Shown here: in pieces, positions 1-7,883 of the stretch | Position numbering within the stretch: position 1 is the first letter of the stretch | How the letters are laid out: each line of letters opens with the position of its first letter | Assembly: GCF_030815125.1 (NCBI RefSeq) | Contig: NZ_JAUSWH010000022.1 | Span: 1 to 50,561, forward strand | Direction: 5' to 3' | DNA length: 50,561 bases | DNA from: Allorhizobium paknamense | GTDB taxonomy: Bacteria > Pseudomonadota > Alphaproteobacteria > Rhizobiales > Rhizobiaceae | The notes under the pieces: generated by a model | What the model was told of the DNA's origin: nothing | The model's input: the letters and a program-made list of their open reading frames with translations, nothing else | The model's database searches: none | Position numbers and translations under genes: made by a program

Positions 1-885
1 GGTGATCTCATCGGCCAGGGCGCGTCTGCTGTTGGCTCTATGATCGGCAACATGATCGTGCCGGGCTTCGGCGGCCAGATCGGCGGCGCGATTGGCAATG
101 CCGCTGGCGGCATCGCCCAGCAGCTCATCCCCTTCAGTGTGGCGCCGGGCTATGGCTACCAGCAGGCTTACGTTCCGTCCCAGTCTGCTGTTATGCCGCA
201 AGGCTTCTTCGGCGATCTGGTTGGTCAGGGCGCTCCGGTGATCGGTTCCATGATCGGTAATCATTTTGCCCCCGGAATTGGCGGCCAGATCGGCGGCGCG
301 ATTGGCAATGCTGTTGGCGGCATTGGCCAGCAGCTCATTCCCTTCAGCGTTGCCCCGGCCTATGGCTACCAGCAGGCTTATGCTCCGGCCCAGGCCGCTG
401 TCATGCCGCAAGGTTTTTTCGGTGACCTGATCGGTCAGGGCGCGTCCGCCGTAGGTTCGATGATCGGCAATATGATCGTGCCGGGCTTCGGCGGCCAGAT
501 CGGCGGCGCGATTGGCAATGCCGCGGGTGGCATCGCCCAGCAGCTCATCCCCTTCAGTGTGGCCCCCGGCTACGGCTACCAGCCGGTTTCCTACTATAAT
601 CCGGAGCTTGCACAGGGGGATGCGCTTCAAATGGCCGGCAACTCAATGCAGAAGATCGCCAAGGCGCTTCCCGTCATTGTAAATGTTGGCGGGATTCCGC
701 CTCTGGTACAATGGTACATCAATGCATTGGGTGGCAGCAACCCGCCGCCGCCTCCGCCGTCGCAGAATTCCAACACTTCGACGCAGATGAAATCCCTTGC
801 CCTGCAGTCCCTTGGACTGGGGGATGCCAAGTGGGGCAACGCATCCCAGGGCTCTACTTTCGCCCGCAGCCGCCTGTCAATCTGA
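1..885 (+). CDS. Glycine-zipper tandem-repeat protein, 5' end outside window
   Basis: The frame is open from base 1, so the real start lies upstream. The visible product is built from near-identical 70-residue units whose first codons (Met-Ile-Gly-Asn) fall at 40, 250 and 460; the 13 codons before base 40 are the tail of an earlier unit. Each unit carries a PQGFFGDL box, a run of GxxxG spacings (GGQIGGAIGNA) typical of glycine zippers, then QQLIPFSVAP and a Tyr/Gln-rich linker. The C-terminal ~90 residues leave the repeat and contain a six-proline run. No enzymatic domain is recognised. Glycine zippers pack membrane helices or pore assemblies, so a membrane-active or exported role is possible, but that is inference. 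A subtilase follows on the same strand. Confidence 0.75.
   Translation, partial: GDLIGQGASAVGSMIGNMIVPGFGGQIGGAIGNAAGGIAQQLIPFSVAPGYGYQQAYVPSQSAVMPQGFFGDLVGQGAPVIGSMIGNHFAPGIGGQIGGAIGNAVGGIGQQLIPFSVAPAYGYQQAYAPAQAAVMPQGFFGDLIGQGASAVGSMIGNMIVPGFGGQIGGAIGNAAGGIAQQLIPFSVAPGYGYQPVSYYNPELAQGDALQMAGNSMQKIAKALPVIVNVGGIPPLVQWYINALGGSNPPPPPPSQNSNTSTQMKSLALQSLGLGDAKWGNASQGSTFARSRLSI
40..615 (+). repeat. 210-bp in-frame tandem repeat array
   Basis: Three copies of a 210-bp unit start at 40, 250 and 460; the third is cut short near 585 where the unique C-terminal region begins. Units 1 and 3 are almost identical at DNA level over about 120 bp, whereas unit 2 differs at more positions, including coding changes (HFAPGI for MIVPGF). 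This suggests recent duplication or gene conversion inside the array. The array extends upstream past the window edge. Confidence 0.9.
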
Positions 886-900
886 TGTCTGACGCTTGCT

Positions 901-922
901 GAGGCCGGGTTTTCCCGGCCTC
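901..922 (+). terminator. Possible terminator hairpin of repeat protein gene
   Basis: A perfect stem of 9 bp (GAGGCCGGG / CCCGGCCTC) with a TTTT loop begins 15 bases after the stop codon. There is no T tract after the stem, so it may be a weak or Rho-assisted terminator or only a 3'-end stabilising hairpin. Confidence 0.4.
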
Positions 923-955
923 GGTGGGTGGCCGGCTTTTCGAACCACAGTCTAT

Positions 956-1062
956 TACAGCGCCGTGCGTTTTATCAAACGCACAAAGGACGCTGTAAGA
1001 CTTTAAATCTGCTGCATAATTTTATCCTTAAATCGATTCCAATTTAAGGAATTATGCAGCAG
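956..1062. repeat. Two-hairpin intergenic repeat, family A, copy 1
   Basis: The first hairpin pairs TACAGCG (956) with CGCTGTA (ends 997) around an inner GTGCGTTT/AAACGCAC stem. The second pairs CTGCTGCATAATT (1009-1021) with AATTATGCAGCAG (1050-1062) and CCTTAAA with TTTAAGG inside it. A copy of the same structure lies at 46382-46487, after suhB. It looks like one of the small palindromic repeats common between genes of Rhizobiales. Confidence 0.85.
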
Positions 1063-1128
1063 GCCTCGATCTTTCCTGGCCAAGATCTTTAAATATCTGA
1101 TTTTCAATGTAATTGGGGATTTCATACC

Positions 1129-2829
1129 ATGACTGAGAAAACTCTTCCGCCAAACGTTGTCTCTGCGGCTAAGACGCGCCATCTGCTAACCTCCACTCAG
1201 GGGCTTGCCGCAGTGTATCTGGGTTTAACGCCCATGAGTGCATCTGATTTGCAGGACAAGGCGGATGCTCTTGCTACACTGGAAGGTCTAGAGATCGTGC
1301 GAACGATCGTCGGATCCGAGCCGCTTCAACTGCAGGGGGTGGACTCCGATCAGCAGTCTGCGCAGCCGACCTATGTGGTTCAGGCAGAGCCGCATGTGAT
1401 GGCTTCGCTGCCGCCGACGGTGGTGGCGGAACCCTTGACCTATCTGATGTCCCATGCCGAAATCGCATCAGCCTCGCAGACGTCTGACGACACGACGTCG
1501 GGCTTTACGCTGCAGGTCGTAGACGAAAATGGTGATCCTGTCGCGGGTGTTCAGGTGGCGCTTTCCACCGACTTCGAAAAGCGCACGGCAATGACCGATG
1601 AGCGCGGTATGGTGCAGATCGGCATTTACAGCAACCAGAATTTTCCGATCAAAACTCTGCGGGTCATGCCCAAGGCATGGTATTGGGATTTCTATGCAGA
1701 GCGGCCCGAGCTTGATAAGCGCCGCACCAATGTCGTGAAAATCCGTTCTTTCAAAACCGCGATGAAAACCGTTGTCGGTGGGTGGGGACAGGAATTGATG
1801 GGCCTTTTGCATCCACGATCCGCGACGAAGTTCCGCGGTGAAGGCATCAAGGTGGCCGTGATCGATTCCGGGATTGATGGCGGACACGACTCTCTTGCTC
1901 ACGTCGTCCATGGCAAAAATTTCAATCCCAAACAATCGCCTGATGCATGGAATACCGACGAGGTTGGTCATGGCACACACACGGCAGGTCTGATAGGCGC
2001 GCGCCCGACAGAGAAATACCCTTTCACAGGTATTGCGCCCGGTGTGGAACTTCATGTTTTCAAAATCTTTCCTTATGGCGGTAGCGATGCGCTGCTTGAG
2101 GCGCTCGATGAATGCCTGCGCCGCGGTGTGGATGTCGTCAATCTCAGCCTTGGCCAGCGTCAGTTGAGCCCCATTCTACAGCAGCGGATCGAAAGACTGA
2201 CATTGAATGGCATTTGCTGCGTTGCCTCTGCCGGTAACGATGGCTCAGCCGTGATGTTTCCCGCCAACTCACCGTCCTCTCTGGCAATTTCCGCTATCGG
2301 CCTGAAGGAAGCCGTGGTTGCCAACACCTACGACGCGACGCAGATCCTGCCGGGTAGCGCAACCGACAACGGCCTGTTTTTTGCGCGTTTTTCATCTCAC
2401 GGTCCGGAAATCGATCTCGGCGCGCCTGGGGTAGGTATCATCTCTACTGTTCCTGGTAATGCGTTTGGGGCGCAATCCGGTACATCCATGTCGGCGCCGC
2501 ATGTGACAGGTTTGATCGCATTGCTGCTGGCGGAATTGCCGGTATTCCAGGAGGCTGGACCATTCAAGCGAGGCACGTTTGATCGCGTTTTGGCTGTGGC
2601 AGATATCATGATGCAGATTTCGGGAGGGACCATGGTCATGACGCCCAGCCGGGCCGGGGCAGGCATACCCACACTCGAGGGTGTAGCGTTACCTGATAGG
2701 CGCCTCCGCAACAATGTCATCGAACAGTTACGTAATGATCTGGGGGCTAAAATGATGATATATTCAAATAGATCGATCAGCCAGACGAGCATGGCTTATG
2801 CGGCGGCGGCGGATGCGGCAAGGCGATAA
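1129..2829 (+). CDS. S8 (subtilisin-like) serine peptidase with an N-terminal Ig-like domain
   Basis: 566 residues. The catalytic triad is intact: Asp246 in VIDSGIDGG, His281 in GHGTHTAG, Ser453 in SGTSMSAPH, with oxyanion-hole Asn370 in SAGNDG. Residues ~1-120 form a possible propeptide region. Residues ~125-210 (LQVVDENGDPVAGVQVAL, then GMVQIGIYS) resemble a carboxypeptidase-regulatory-like beta-sandwich. No clear signal peptide is seen, so export, if any, would be non-Sec or through a neighbouring system. The ATG follows GGGGA at about 9 bases. It lies directly after the glycine-zipper repeat gene on the same strand, with a family-A repeat between them. Processing of the repeat protein by this protease is a reasonable hypothesis but unproven. 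Confidence 0.9.
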   Translation: MTEKTLPPNVVSAAKTRHLLTSTQGLAAVYLGLTPMSASDLQDKADALATLEGLEIVRTIVGSEPLQLQGVDSDQQSAQPTYVVQAEPHVMASLPPTVVAEPLTYLMSHAEIASASQTSDDTTSGFTLQVVDENGDPVAGVQVALSTDFEKRTAMTDERGMVQIGIYSNQNFPIKTLRVMPKAWYWDFYAERPELDKRRTNVVKIRSFKTAMKTVVGGWGQELMGLLHPRSATKFRGEGIKVAVIDSGIDGGHDSLAHVVHGKNFNPKQSPDAWNTDEVGHGTHTAGLIGARPTEKYPFTGIAPGVELHVFKIFPYGGSDALLEALDECLRRGVDVVNLSLGQRQLSPILQQRIERLTLNGICCVASAGNDGSAVMFPANSPSSLAISAIGLKEAVVANTYDATQILPGSATDNGLFFARFSSHGPEIDLGAPGVGIISTVPGNAFGAQSGTSMSAPHVTGLIALLLAELPVFQEAGPFKRGTFDRVLAVADIMMQISGGTMVMTPSRAGAGIPTLEGVALPDRRLRNNVIEQLRNDLGAKMMIYSNRSISQTSMAYAAAADAARR

Positions 2830-2838
2830 TTATATATA

Positions 2839-2882
2839 ATGGCCGCCCCCGCTAGCCTGTGGCTTGGCGGCCATTCTTTTTC
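2839..2882 (+). terminator. Rho-independent terminator of the subtilase gene
   Basis: ATGGCCGCC (2839-2847) pairs perfectly with GGCGGCCAT (2866-2874), followed by TCTTTTTC. It starts 9 bases after the stop codon. Confidence 0.75.
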
Positions 2883-2945
2883 GTGCAGCCGGTCCAGAAG
2901 CCTGAATTGCTTCAGGGCTGCGTGAATATACAATATTATGAATAT

Positions 2946-3266
2946 TTACAGTGACGTAAGGAAGTCCTCCAGTTTTTTCAGCGAGTCCTCCGATAATTTT
3001 TCGCAGGCCTGCAGGATTTTTCTCGTTTCGATTGCATATCCGCCGATCTTATGCTGTTCTATATGGCCTCGGCCCAGAAGAAGCCAATCCAGAGAAATAT
3101 CGAGATAATCTGATATCTTGATCGCATTTTGAAGAGATATGCTGCCGTTGTTGGTCCATTTGCTGATCGAGCTGATGTCGACGCCCAAATCAACTGCAAG
3201 TGCATAAAGTTTTCCAATATCTTTATATTTTAATGCATATTTAAGTCTATTACTAATTGTTTTCAT
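2946..3266 (-). CDS. Cro/CI-type (XRE family) transcriptional regulator
   Basis: 106 residues. Residues ~5-70 form a helix-turn-helix of the lambda-repressor type: a ...LAVDLGVDISSISKW recognition segment followed by ISDYLDISLDWLLLGRG, a spacing typical of the phage CI/XRE group. The remaining ~35 residues are charged and helical, perhaps for dimerisation. It is convergent with the subtilase gene, and the coding DNA is noticeably AT-rich compared with the flanking core genes, as expected for acquired DNA. It could be a local regulator of the repeat-protein/subtilase pair, but no operator could be assigned. Confidence 0.75.
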   Translation of the reverse strand: MKTISNRLKYALKYKDIGKLYALAVDLGVDISSISKWTNNGSISLQNAIKISDYLDISLDWLLLGRGHIEQHKIGGYAIETRKILQACEKLSEDSLKKLEDFLTSL

Positions 3267-3448
3267 TGCTGCCTTCCCTTGTAAAGGAAGACGTGAAGTC
3301 TGCTGCTTTCATCTATTGGTGATGGCTGATCTCAAGAGGGCGTAAATAGGATCACAGATTAGCTTTCTGCGTCAATCGCAAGCTTTGGGCGCATCAGAAC
3401 ACATATATGTGGCGCCTCAACTGCTCCTGTTACAATGGCGGAGCGGCT

Positions 3449-4642
3449 TTATTTGGCTATTGAGGGCAGCCGGAAGTCATCGAGCCGTCCGCTCGGGGCA
3501 TCCGGGGCAATGCCGGTCGTCACCAGCAGGTCACGTGGCGAAGGCGTCTTCGCCGTTTGGGCGGGAAGCGGCCCGCCGAGCAGCCTGTCACCGCCATCCA
3601 GCGCCGGATCGGAAATCTTCATCGGCGGCGTGCGGAAGGCTTCATCCCCCAGCCGCAGCGGCGTGTCCGGCAGGCTGGGCGGGTTATCGAGGTCGAGCCG
3701 CACCAGGCCGGGGCTTGCCATGGCGCCCAGAAGCTTGCGCACCGATTTTTCGAGATAGAATGCCATCTTGCGCTTTCCGGCATCCGTCATGCTGATGCCG
3801 TCCGGTCCGCGCAGGCGCACCTGCTGGCCGTTGACATCCGAGCCGGTCAGCACGAAGGCGCCATCCTGATCGACAAAACCGTCCCAGAGATCGACGAACT
3901 CGCCGCCCAGCCTTTCCGCACTCTTGCGGTAGAGCGCGTTGAACCTGCTGAGATCGGCAGACATGCCGGGTGATTTCACCGGCGGCAGACCGGCCCAGAT
4001 CAGCGGAATATGTTTGTCGGTGATCTTGCGGGCCAGCGCGTCCACCCGGCGCTCATATTCGCTGAACCAACCGTCCGTCGGAAAGCGCTGCTCGCCGCCG
4101 CTTGCCGTCATCTGTTGGCGGTCATTGGCGCCCACTTCAATCACCACCAGCGCCGGCTTTACCTCGTCCAGCATTTTCGGCAATTGCTTCTGCCAGTCGA
4201 AATAATCGTCGCGCACGAGACCGGAGGAGCCGTTGGAGCGGACCTCCACCACCGTGCCGGGGGAATCGCGGAAGGCCTCCGCCAGGCCATCGCCGATGGA
4301 AGACGCAAAGAAATCGCCGATCACCAGGATTTTCTGGGCCTTGTCCAGCTTGGCCGGTGCGGGCGGCGTCTCGGGCGTCGCCACGGGCGGTGGGGCGGCG
4401 CGGGCCGGTGAGGCGGCGGGCTTTCGGCGCGGACGCTGCGGCGCGGTCGGAAATTCATTGCGTTGCAGGTTGCGATAGCGCGGGGCGGGTTCCGAGCGGC
4501 CAAACAGAAAGTCCAGCAGTGTCCGGCGCTGGCGCGGATAATCCTGCGCCATGGAGGCGCCGGCCGACACGGCCAACAGCGCAAGCGCCATGATCATCGT
4601 CATGACATCGCGGGCTTCAAGTTTAAGTCTCGAACGCGTCAT
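3449..4642 (-). CDS. Periplasmic SGNH-fold DUF459 protein, catalytic residues replaced
   Basis: 397 residues. A signal sequence (hydrophobic ~15-30, cleavage near SMA-Q) is followed by a Pro/Arg/Ala-rich linker (~50-100) and an SGNH/GDSL hydrolase fold (~105-310) of the DUF459 family. Block I reads VIGDFF: Asp110 is kept but the nucleophile Ser position is Phe111. The Gly block (SNGSSG) and Asn block (GAND, Asn173) are present. Block V reads DGISMTDAGK: Asp281 is kept but the catalytic His position is Ser284. The fold is clear; hydrolase activity by the usual mechanism is doubtful. The family is found in envelope contexts, and the next gene encodes a peptidoglycan lytic enzyme. Confidence 0.8.
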   Translation of the reverse strand: MTRSRLKLEARDVMTMIMALALLAVSAGASMAQDYPRQRRTLLDFLFGRSEPAPRYRNLQRNEFPTAPQRPRRKPAASPARAAPPPVATPETPPAPAKLDKAQKILVIGDFFASSIGDGLAEAFRDSPGTVVEVRSNGSSGLVRDDYFDWQKQLPKMLDEVKPALVVIEVGANDRQQMTASGGEQRFPTDGWFSEYERRVDALARKITDKHIPLIWAGLPPVKSPGMSADLSRFNALYRKSAERLGGEFVDLWDGFVDQDGAFVLTGSDVNGQQVRLRGPDGISMTDAGKRKMAFYLEKSVRKLLGAMASPGLVRLDLDNPPSLPDTPLRLGDEAFRTPPMKISDPALDGGDRLLGGPLPAQTAKTPSPRDLLVTTGIAPDAPSGRLDDFRLPSIAK

Positions 4643-4772
4643 GCGTCTCTCTCAAAGGTCCGATGCTCTAAAGCCCGTTGCGGCTTATCAGCTTCATGCA
4701 ACGTGCGTTACGTTCTTGTTTTAACGCATGTCGTTATCGCAAAACCGCTGCACACTTTGGCGCGACATGCTC

Positions 4773-4917
4773 TAGGGTGTGTGGGGATTCAGTTTTGGGG
4801 GAGGCGAAAACGGTGATTTTCGAGAACCGGAGCGGAGTGTACTTGAGTACATGAGCACCGGAAGCGCAGGAAATTGCCGTTTGCAGCCCGCCCAAAGCTG
4901 AATACCCACACACCCTA
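4773..4917. repeat. 145-bp palindromic element, family B, copy 1 (MITE-like)
   Basis: The element runs from TAGGGTGTGTGG to CCACACACCCTA with long, imperfectly matching arms (GATTCAG... near one end, ...CTGAATA near the other), so its RNA could fold into one long hairpin. A copy of identical length is at 10575-10719. Ends beginning TA-GG suggest insertion at a TA dinucleotide, as for IS630/mariner-type miniature elements; no transposase is present. The right-end TA (4916-4917) supplies the stop codon of the adjacent minus-strand transglycosylase gene. Confidence 0.8.
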
Positions 4918-6138
4918 GTGCTTGCGCAGCACATCGAGCAATGGCTTGGAAGGTTCGCCATCGCTTTGCATGCCCAGCCGCTGCTGGATGGCGGCAATGG
5001 CGGCCTTGGAACCGGAGCCGAAATTGCCGTCGATTTCGCCATTATAATAGCCGAGCGCCTTCATGCGGGTCTGAAGCTCGAATTTCTCCTTGATGTCCAG
5101 CGTGCCGTCCGGGCGCGGCCAGGATTGCACCATGCCGCCATAACCGGCGATTTCATCGGCCAGAAGACCCACCGCCAGCGCATAGGTATCGGCGGCATTG
5201 TATTTCTTGATGGTGAAGAAGTTGGAGGTCATCAGGAAGCCTGGGCCATCTTCGCCCGCCAGAAGCTTCAACTGCGCCCGTTCACCCGGTCTGGCAAAGG
5301 CCTTGCCATTCGGGCGTACGAAGCCCAGCCGCTGCCATTCGGCAAGGGTCAGGGTCTTGCCGGCATAGCGTGCGCCGCCGCGCGGAACGCGGGCCTCATA
5401 GCCCCAGGTCTTGCCGCTTTCCCAGCCGTTCTTGGAGAGCAGGTTGGCGGAGGTTGCCAGTGCATCGGGAATGGAATTCCAGATATCCTTGTGGCCATTG
5501 CCATCGGCATCCACCGCATAGAGCAGGTAGCTTGTCGGAATGAACTGGGTGTGGCCCATGGCGCCCGCCCAGGAGCCGGTCATCTCCTTGGGCGTGATAT
5601 CGCCGTTTTGCAGGATCTTCAGGGCGGCAATCAACTGGGTGCGGGCATATTTGGCCCGTTTCGCATCGGCATAGCCCAGCGTCGCCAGCGCCTGCGGCAC
5701 GTAATGCAGCTTGTCATCCTTGACGAGCACTGCTCCGTAATTGCTTTCCATCGACCAGATGGCCAGCAGAATATGTTTGTCTACGCCGAAATAGCGCTCC
5801 AGCGAGGCGAGCGTGCGGCCATGGCGGGCCAGCATTTCCCGGCCGATTTTGACAGTGTAGGGGTTCACGCGCGAATCCAGATAGTCCCAGACTTCCGATT
5901 TGAATTCGGGCTGGTAGGCCGCCTTTTGCAGCACATCCGGATCGGGATCCTTGATGCCGGCAAAGGCACGGCGATAGGTATCCGCGCTGATGCCCTCCCG
6001 CGCCGCCACCGGATAGAAATCGCGGATCCATTTCTGGAAGGCGGCGTCGGCATGGGCGGTCAGCGGCATGAAGGTCATACAGCCAAGGGCGAATGCTGCA
6101 AACAGCTTGCCGGGGGCAGAGAGGGCTTTTCTGGTCAT
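4915..6138 (-). CDS. Lytic murein transglycosylase (MltB-like, GH103) with peptidoglycan-binding domain
   Basis: 407 residues from the ATG at 6138. An upstream in-frame start at 6222 would add 28 residues in front of the signal peptide and is less likely. Hydrophobic residues ~8-25 with cleavage after AHA form the signal peptide. The catalytic domain carries the acid Glu at about residue 131 (AIWSMESNYG), and the GSWAGAMGHTQFIPTSYL signature of the MltB/SltB family follows. The last ~60 residues (LQTRMKALGYYNGEIDGNFG) are a PG_binding_1 domain. It cleaves glycan strands to 1,6-anhydro ends in the periplasm. The TAG stop lies in the end of repeat family B. Confidence 0.93.
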   Translation of the reverse strand: MTRKALSAPGKLFAAFALGCMTFMPLTAHADAAFQKWIRDFYPVAAREGISADTYRRAFAGIKDPDPDVLQKAAYQPEFKSEVWDYLDSRVNPYTVKIGREMLARHGRTLASLERYFGVDKHILLAIWSMESNYGAVLVKDDKLHYVPQALATLGYADAKRAKYARTQLIAALKILQNGDITPKEMTGSWAGAMGHTQFIPTSYLLYAVDADGNGHKDIWNSIPDALATSANLLSKNGWESGKTWGYEARVPRGGARYAGKTLTLAEWQRLGFVRPNGKAFARPGERAQLKLLAGEDGPGFLMTSNFFTIKKYNAADTYALAVGLLADEIAGYGGMVQSWPRPDGTLDIKEKFELQTRMKALGYYNGEIDGNFGSGSKAAIAAIQQRLGMQSDGEPSKPLLDVLRKH

Positions 6139-6570
6139 CGGCTCATCCAAGGAGTGGCATTGGCAAGGATTGGCATTGGCCCCACAGTGTAAGACCAGAG
6201 GTCTCAACAAATTCTTTACCAATTTACCAAATCCGGAAAGAATTCCGAAATCAATTCGGCCGTGCTAATGAGGCCGCTTTCCCTTGCTGTGCCGTGCCTC
6301 AACCCTGGAGTGTTCCAGGAAAAGTGCGAACCGTCTTTCCGTCCGCAAACCCGGAAATACTCTTATACGGCCAAGTTTGATAAGCCCGAAATTAGTCAGA
6401 ATCCATTCATGTTGAAACTGCTAATCGATTGAAGCTCTTTCCGGGAAAAGCCGCAGCCTGCGGCGGAAACGGAAATGTGAAAGATTTGAACCAAGAGACG
6501 GCTCACGCGTTTGGAGGGGCCGATCTTTTTAGGCGTGCATGTTTGATCGTTGATCCTCCAGGAGGAATGA
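6139..6570. other. Intergenic region between divergent transglycosylase and galU
   Basis: This 430-bp stretch holds no convincing gene. Around 6310-6375 is a worn copy of the rhizobial 'GCATTTCC-aggaaaag-TTTTCCGTCCGGAAAT' type intergenic repeat. At 6421-6430 is CTAATCGATTG, close to the palindrome found at 9456-9471. AT-rich DNA at 6360-6440 probably contains the galU promoter, but no clear -35/-10 pair could be fixed. Confidence 0.5.
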
Positions 6571-7458
6571 GTGGGTAACCAGAAGAAAATCCGCAAAGCC
6601 GTTTTCCCCGTCGCGGGCCTTGGAACGCGTTTCCTGCCCGCCACCAAGGCGGTGCCGAAGGAAATGCTGACCGTGGTGGACAAGCCGGTCATCCAGTATG
6701 TGGTCGATGAGGCCGCCGAAGCTGGCGTCGAGCATTTCGTTTTCGTCACCGGTCGCGGCAAGGGCGTGATCGAGGATTATTTCGACATTCAGTATGAGCT
6801 GGAACAGACCCTGAAGGCCCGTAACAAGAATGCGGAACTCACCCTCTTGTCGGGCATTCTGCCCAAGGCCGGCACCGCGAGCTTTACGCGCCAGCAGGAA
6901 CCCCTGGGTCTTGGTCACGCCGTCTGGTGCGCCCGCGACATCGTTGGCAACGAGCCCTTCGCCCTGCTTCTGCCCGATATGATCATGCGGGACGACAAGG
7001 GCTGCATGAAGGGCATGGTCGAGCTTTACGACAAGGCTGGCGGCAACATCATCGCGGTTGAGGAATGCCACCCGGATCAGGCGCATAAATACGGCATCGT
7101 TGGCGTCGGCCAGCAACTGGACGGCGGCTTCAAGATCACCGAGATGGTGGAAAAGCCTGCCAAGGGCACGGCACCGTCCAACTTCTTTATCAATGGCCGT
7201 TACATCCTGCAGCCGGAGATTTTCGAGATTCTCGAAACCCAGGAACGCGGCGCCGGCAATGAAATCCAGCTGACCGACGGCATGCTGAAGCTGGCGAAGA
7301 AGCAGGATTTCGCAGGTTACCACTTCAAGGGCGAAACCTATGACTGCGGCGCCAAGGATGGTTTCATTCTCGCCAATGTCGCCTTCGCACTGCAGCGCGA
7401 GGACATTCGCCCCTCCGTGGAAGCACAGTTGAAGGCGCTGGTTGCGGCGCTGAAATAA
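6571..7458 (+). CDS. galU: UTP--glucose-1-phosphate uridylyltransferase
   Basis: 295 residues, normal length for bacterial GalU/ExoN. The nucleotidyltransferase signature is FPVAGLGTRFLPATKAVPKE at ~11-30, with KPVIQYVVDEA next and VEKP / NGRY further on. It makes UDP-glucose, the donor for exopolysaccharide, cyclic glucan and LPS sugars. The start is GTG at 6571, placed by the strong AGGAGG at 6560-6565. An out-of-frame ATG at 6567 opens a three-codon frame (ATG AGT GGG TAA) that overlaps the GTG. It is a single gene, ended by a terminator. Confidence 0.96.
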   Translation: MGNQKKIRKAVFPVAGLGTRFLPATKAVPKEMLTVVDKPVIQYVVDEAAEAGVEHFVFVTGRGKGVIEDYFDIQYELEQTLKARNKNAELTLLSGILPKAGTASFTRQQEPLGLGHAVWCARDIVGNEPFALLLPDMIMRDDKGCMKGMVELYDKAGGNIIAVEECHPDQAHKYGIVGVGQQLDGGFKITEMVEKPAKGTAPSNFFINGRYILQPEIFEILETQERGAGNEIQLTDGMLKLAKKQDFAGYHFKGETYDCGAKDGFILANVAFALQREDIRPSVEAQLKALVAALK

Positions 7459-7483
7459 ACGACGTTGCATGACTGTCAAAAAG

Positions 7484-7514
7484 GCCGCCGCCTGTGCAGG
7501 TAGCGGCTTTTTTT
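7484..7514 (+). terminator. Rho-independent terminator of galU
   Basis: GCCGC (7484-7488) pairs with GCGGC (7503-7507) around an inner CCT/AGG stem, followed by seven T residues. It starts 26 bases after the galU stop. Confidence 0.85.
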
Positions 7515-7615
7515 AGAGCATTTCCAGGAAAAGGGCCTAGCGGTTTTCCGTCCGGAAATGCGTAAAAACAAAGATTTAGAGCGTTTCAATGTTTCCGTGA
7601 AACAATGAAACGCTC
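7515..7615. repeat. AGAGCATTTCC-type intergenic repeat plus hairpin, family D, copy 1
   Basis: 7515-7577 has the pattern AGAGCATTTCC...GGTTTTCCGTCCGGAAATGCGT common between rhizobial genes. 7579-7615 is a near-perfect hairpin with 17-bp arms (GAGCGTTTCAATGTTTC and its complement, one mismatch). A reverse-oriented copy is at 18687-18760. The family-C element begins directly after it. Confidence 0.75.
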
Positions 7616-7883
7616 TAGGGTCAAAACTCAATCAGGATGGGTGTTCTGTTGAACGGGATGGGATTGAATGGCAGCGAACAAGCGCAAGGCAAGGCCCTGA
7701 GGCCTTGTCGAGCATTGTTCGCAATCAGTCGGCCCATCCCGCTCAACCCTTCGGGCAAGGCGTATTTTGCGCCTGCGGGTGTCGGAAAGGTTTAAAAATG
7801 ATCGGCATTTCCTGCACCTTTCCTCCTACTCAGACACAAAATACGCCTTGCAGAACACCCATCCTGATTGAGTTTTGACCCTA
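7616..7883. mobile_element. 268-bp MITE-like element with perfect 33-bp terminal inverted repeats, family C
   Basis: The left end (7616-7648) and right end (7851-7883) are exact inverted copies of 33 bp, beginning TAGGGTCAAAACTC and ending GTGTTCTG. Inside are further nested inverted parts (GGGATGGG with CCCATCCC; GCGTATTTTG with CAAAATACGC). No open frame of useful size and no transposase. TA at both ends fits a TA target duplication. The right TA forms part of the TAG stop of the adjacent outer-membrane protein gene. Confidence 0.8.

Noticed and set aside
627..839. Antisense frame over the proline tract of the repeat gene
   Set aside because: The poly-glycine product is a reflection of the CCG/CCT run on the other strand.
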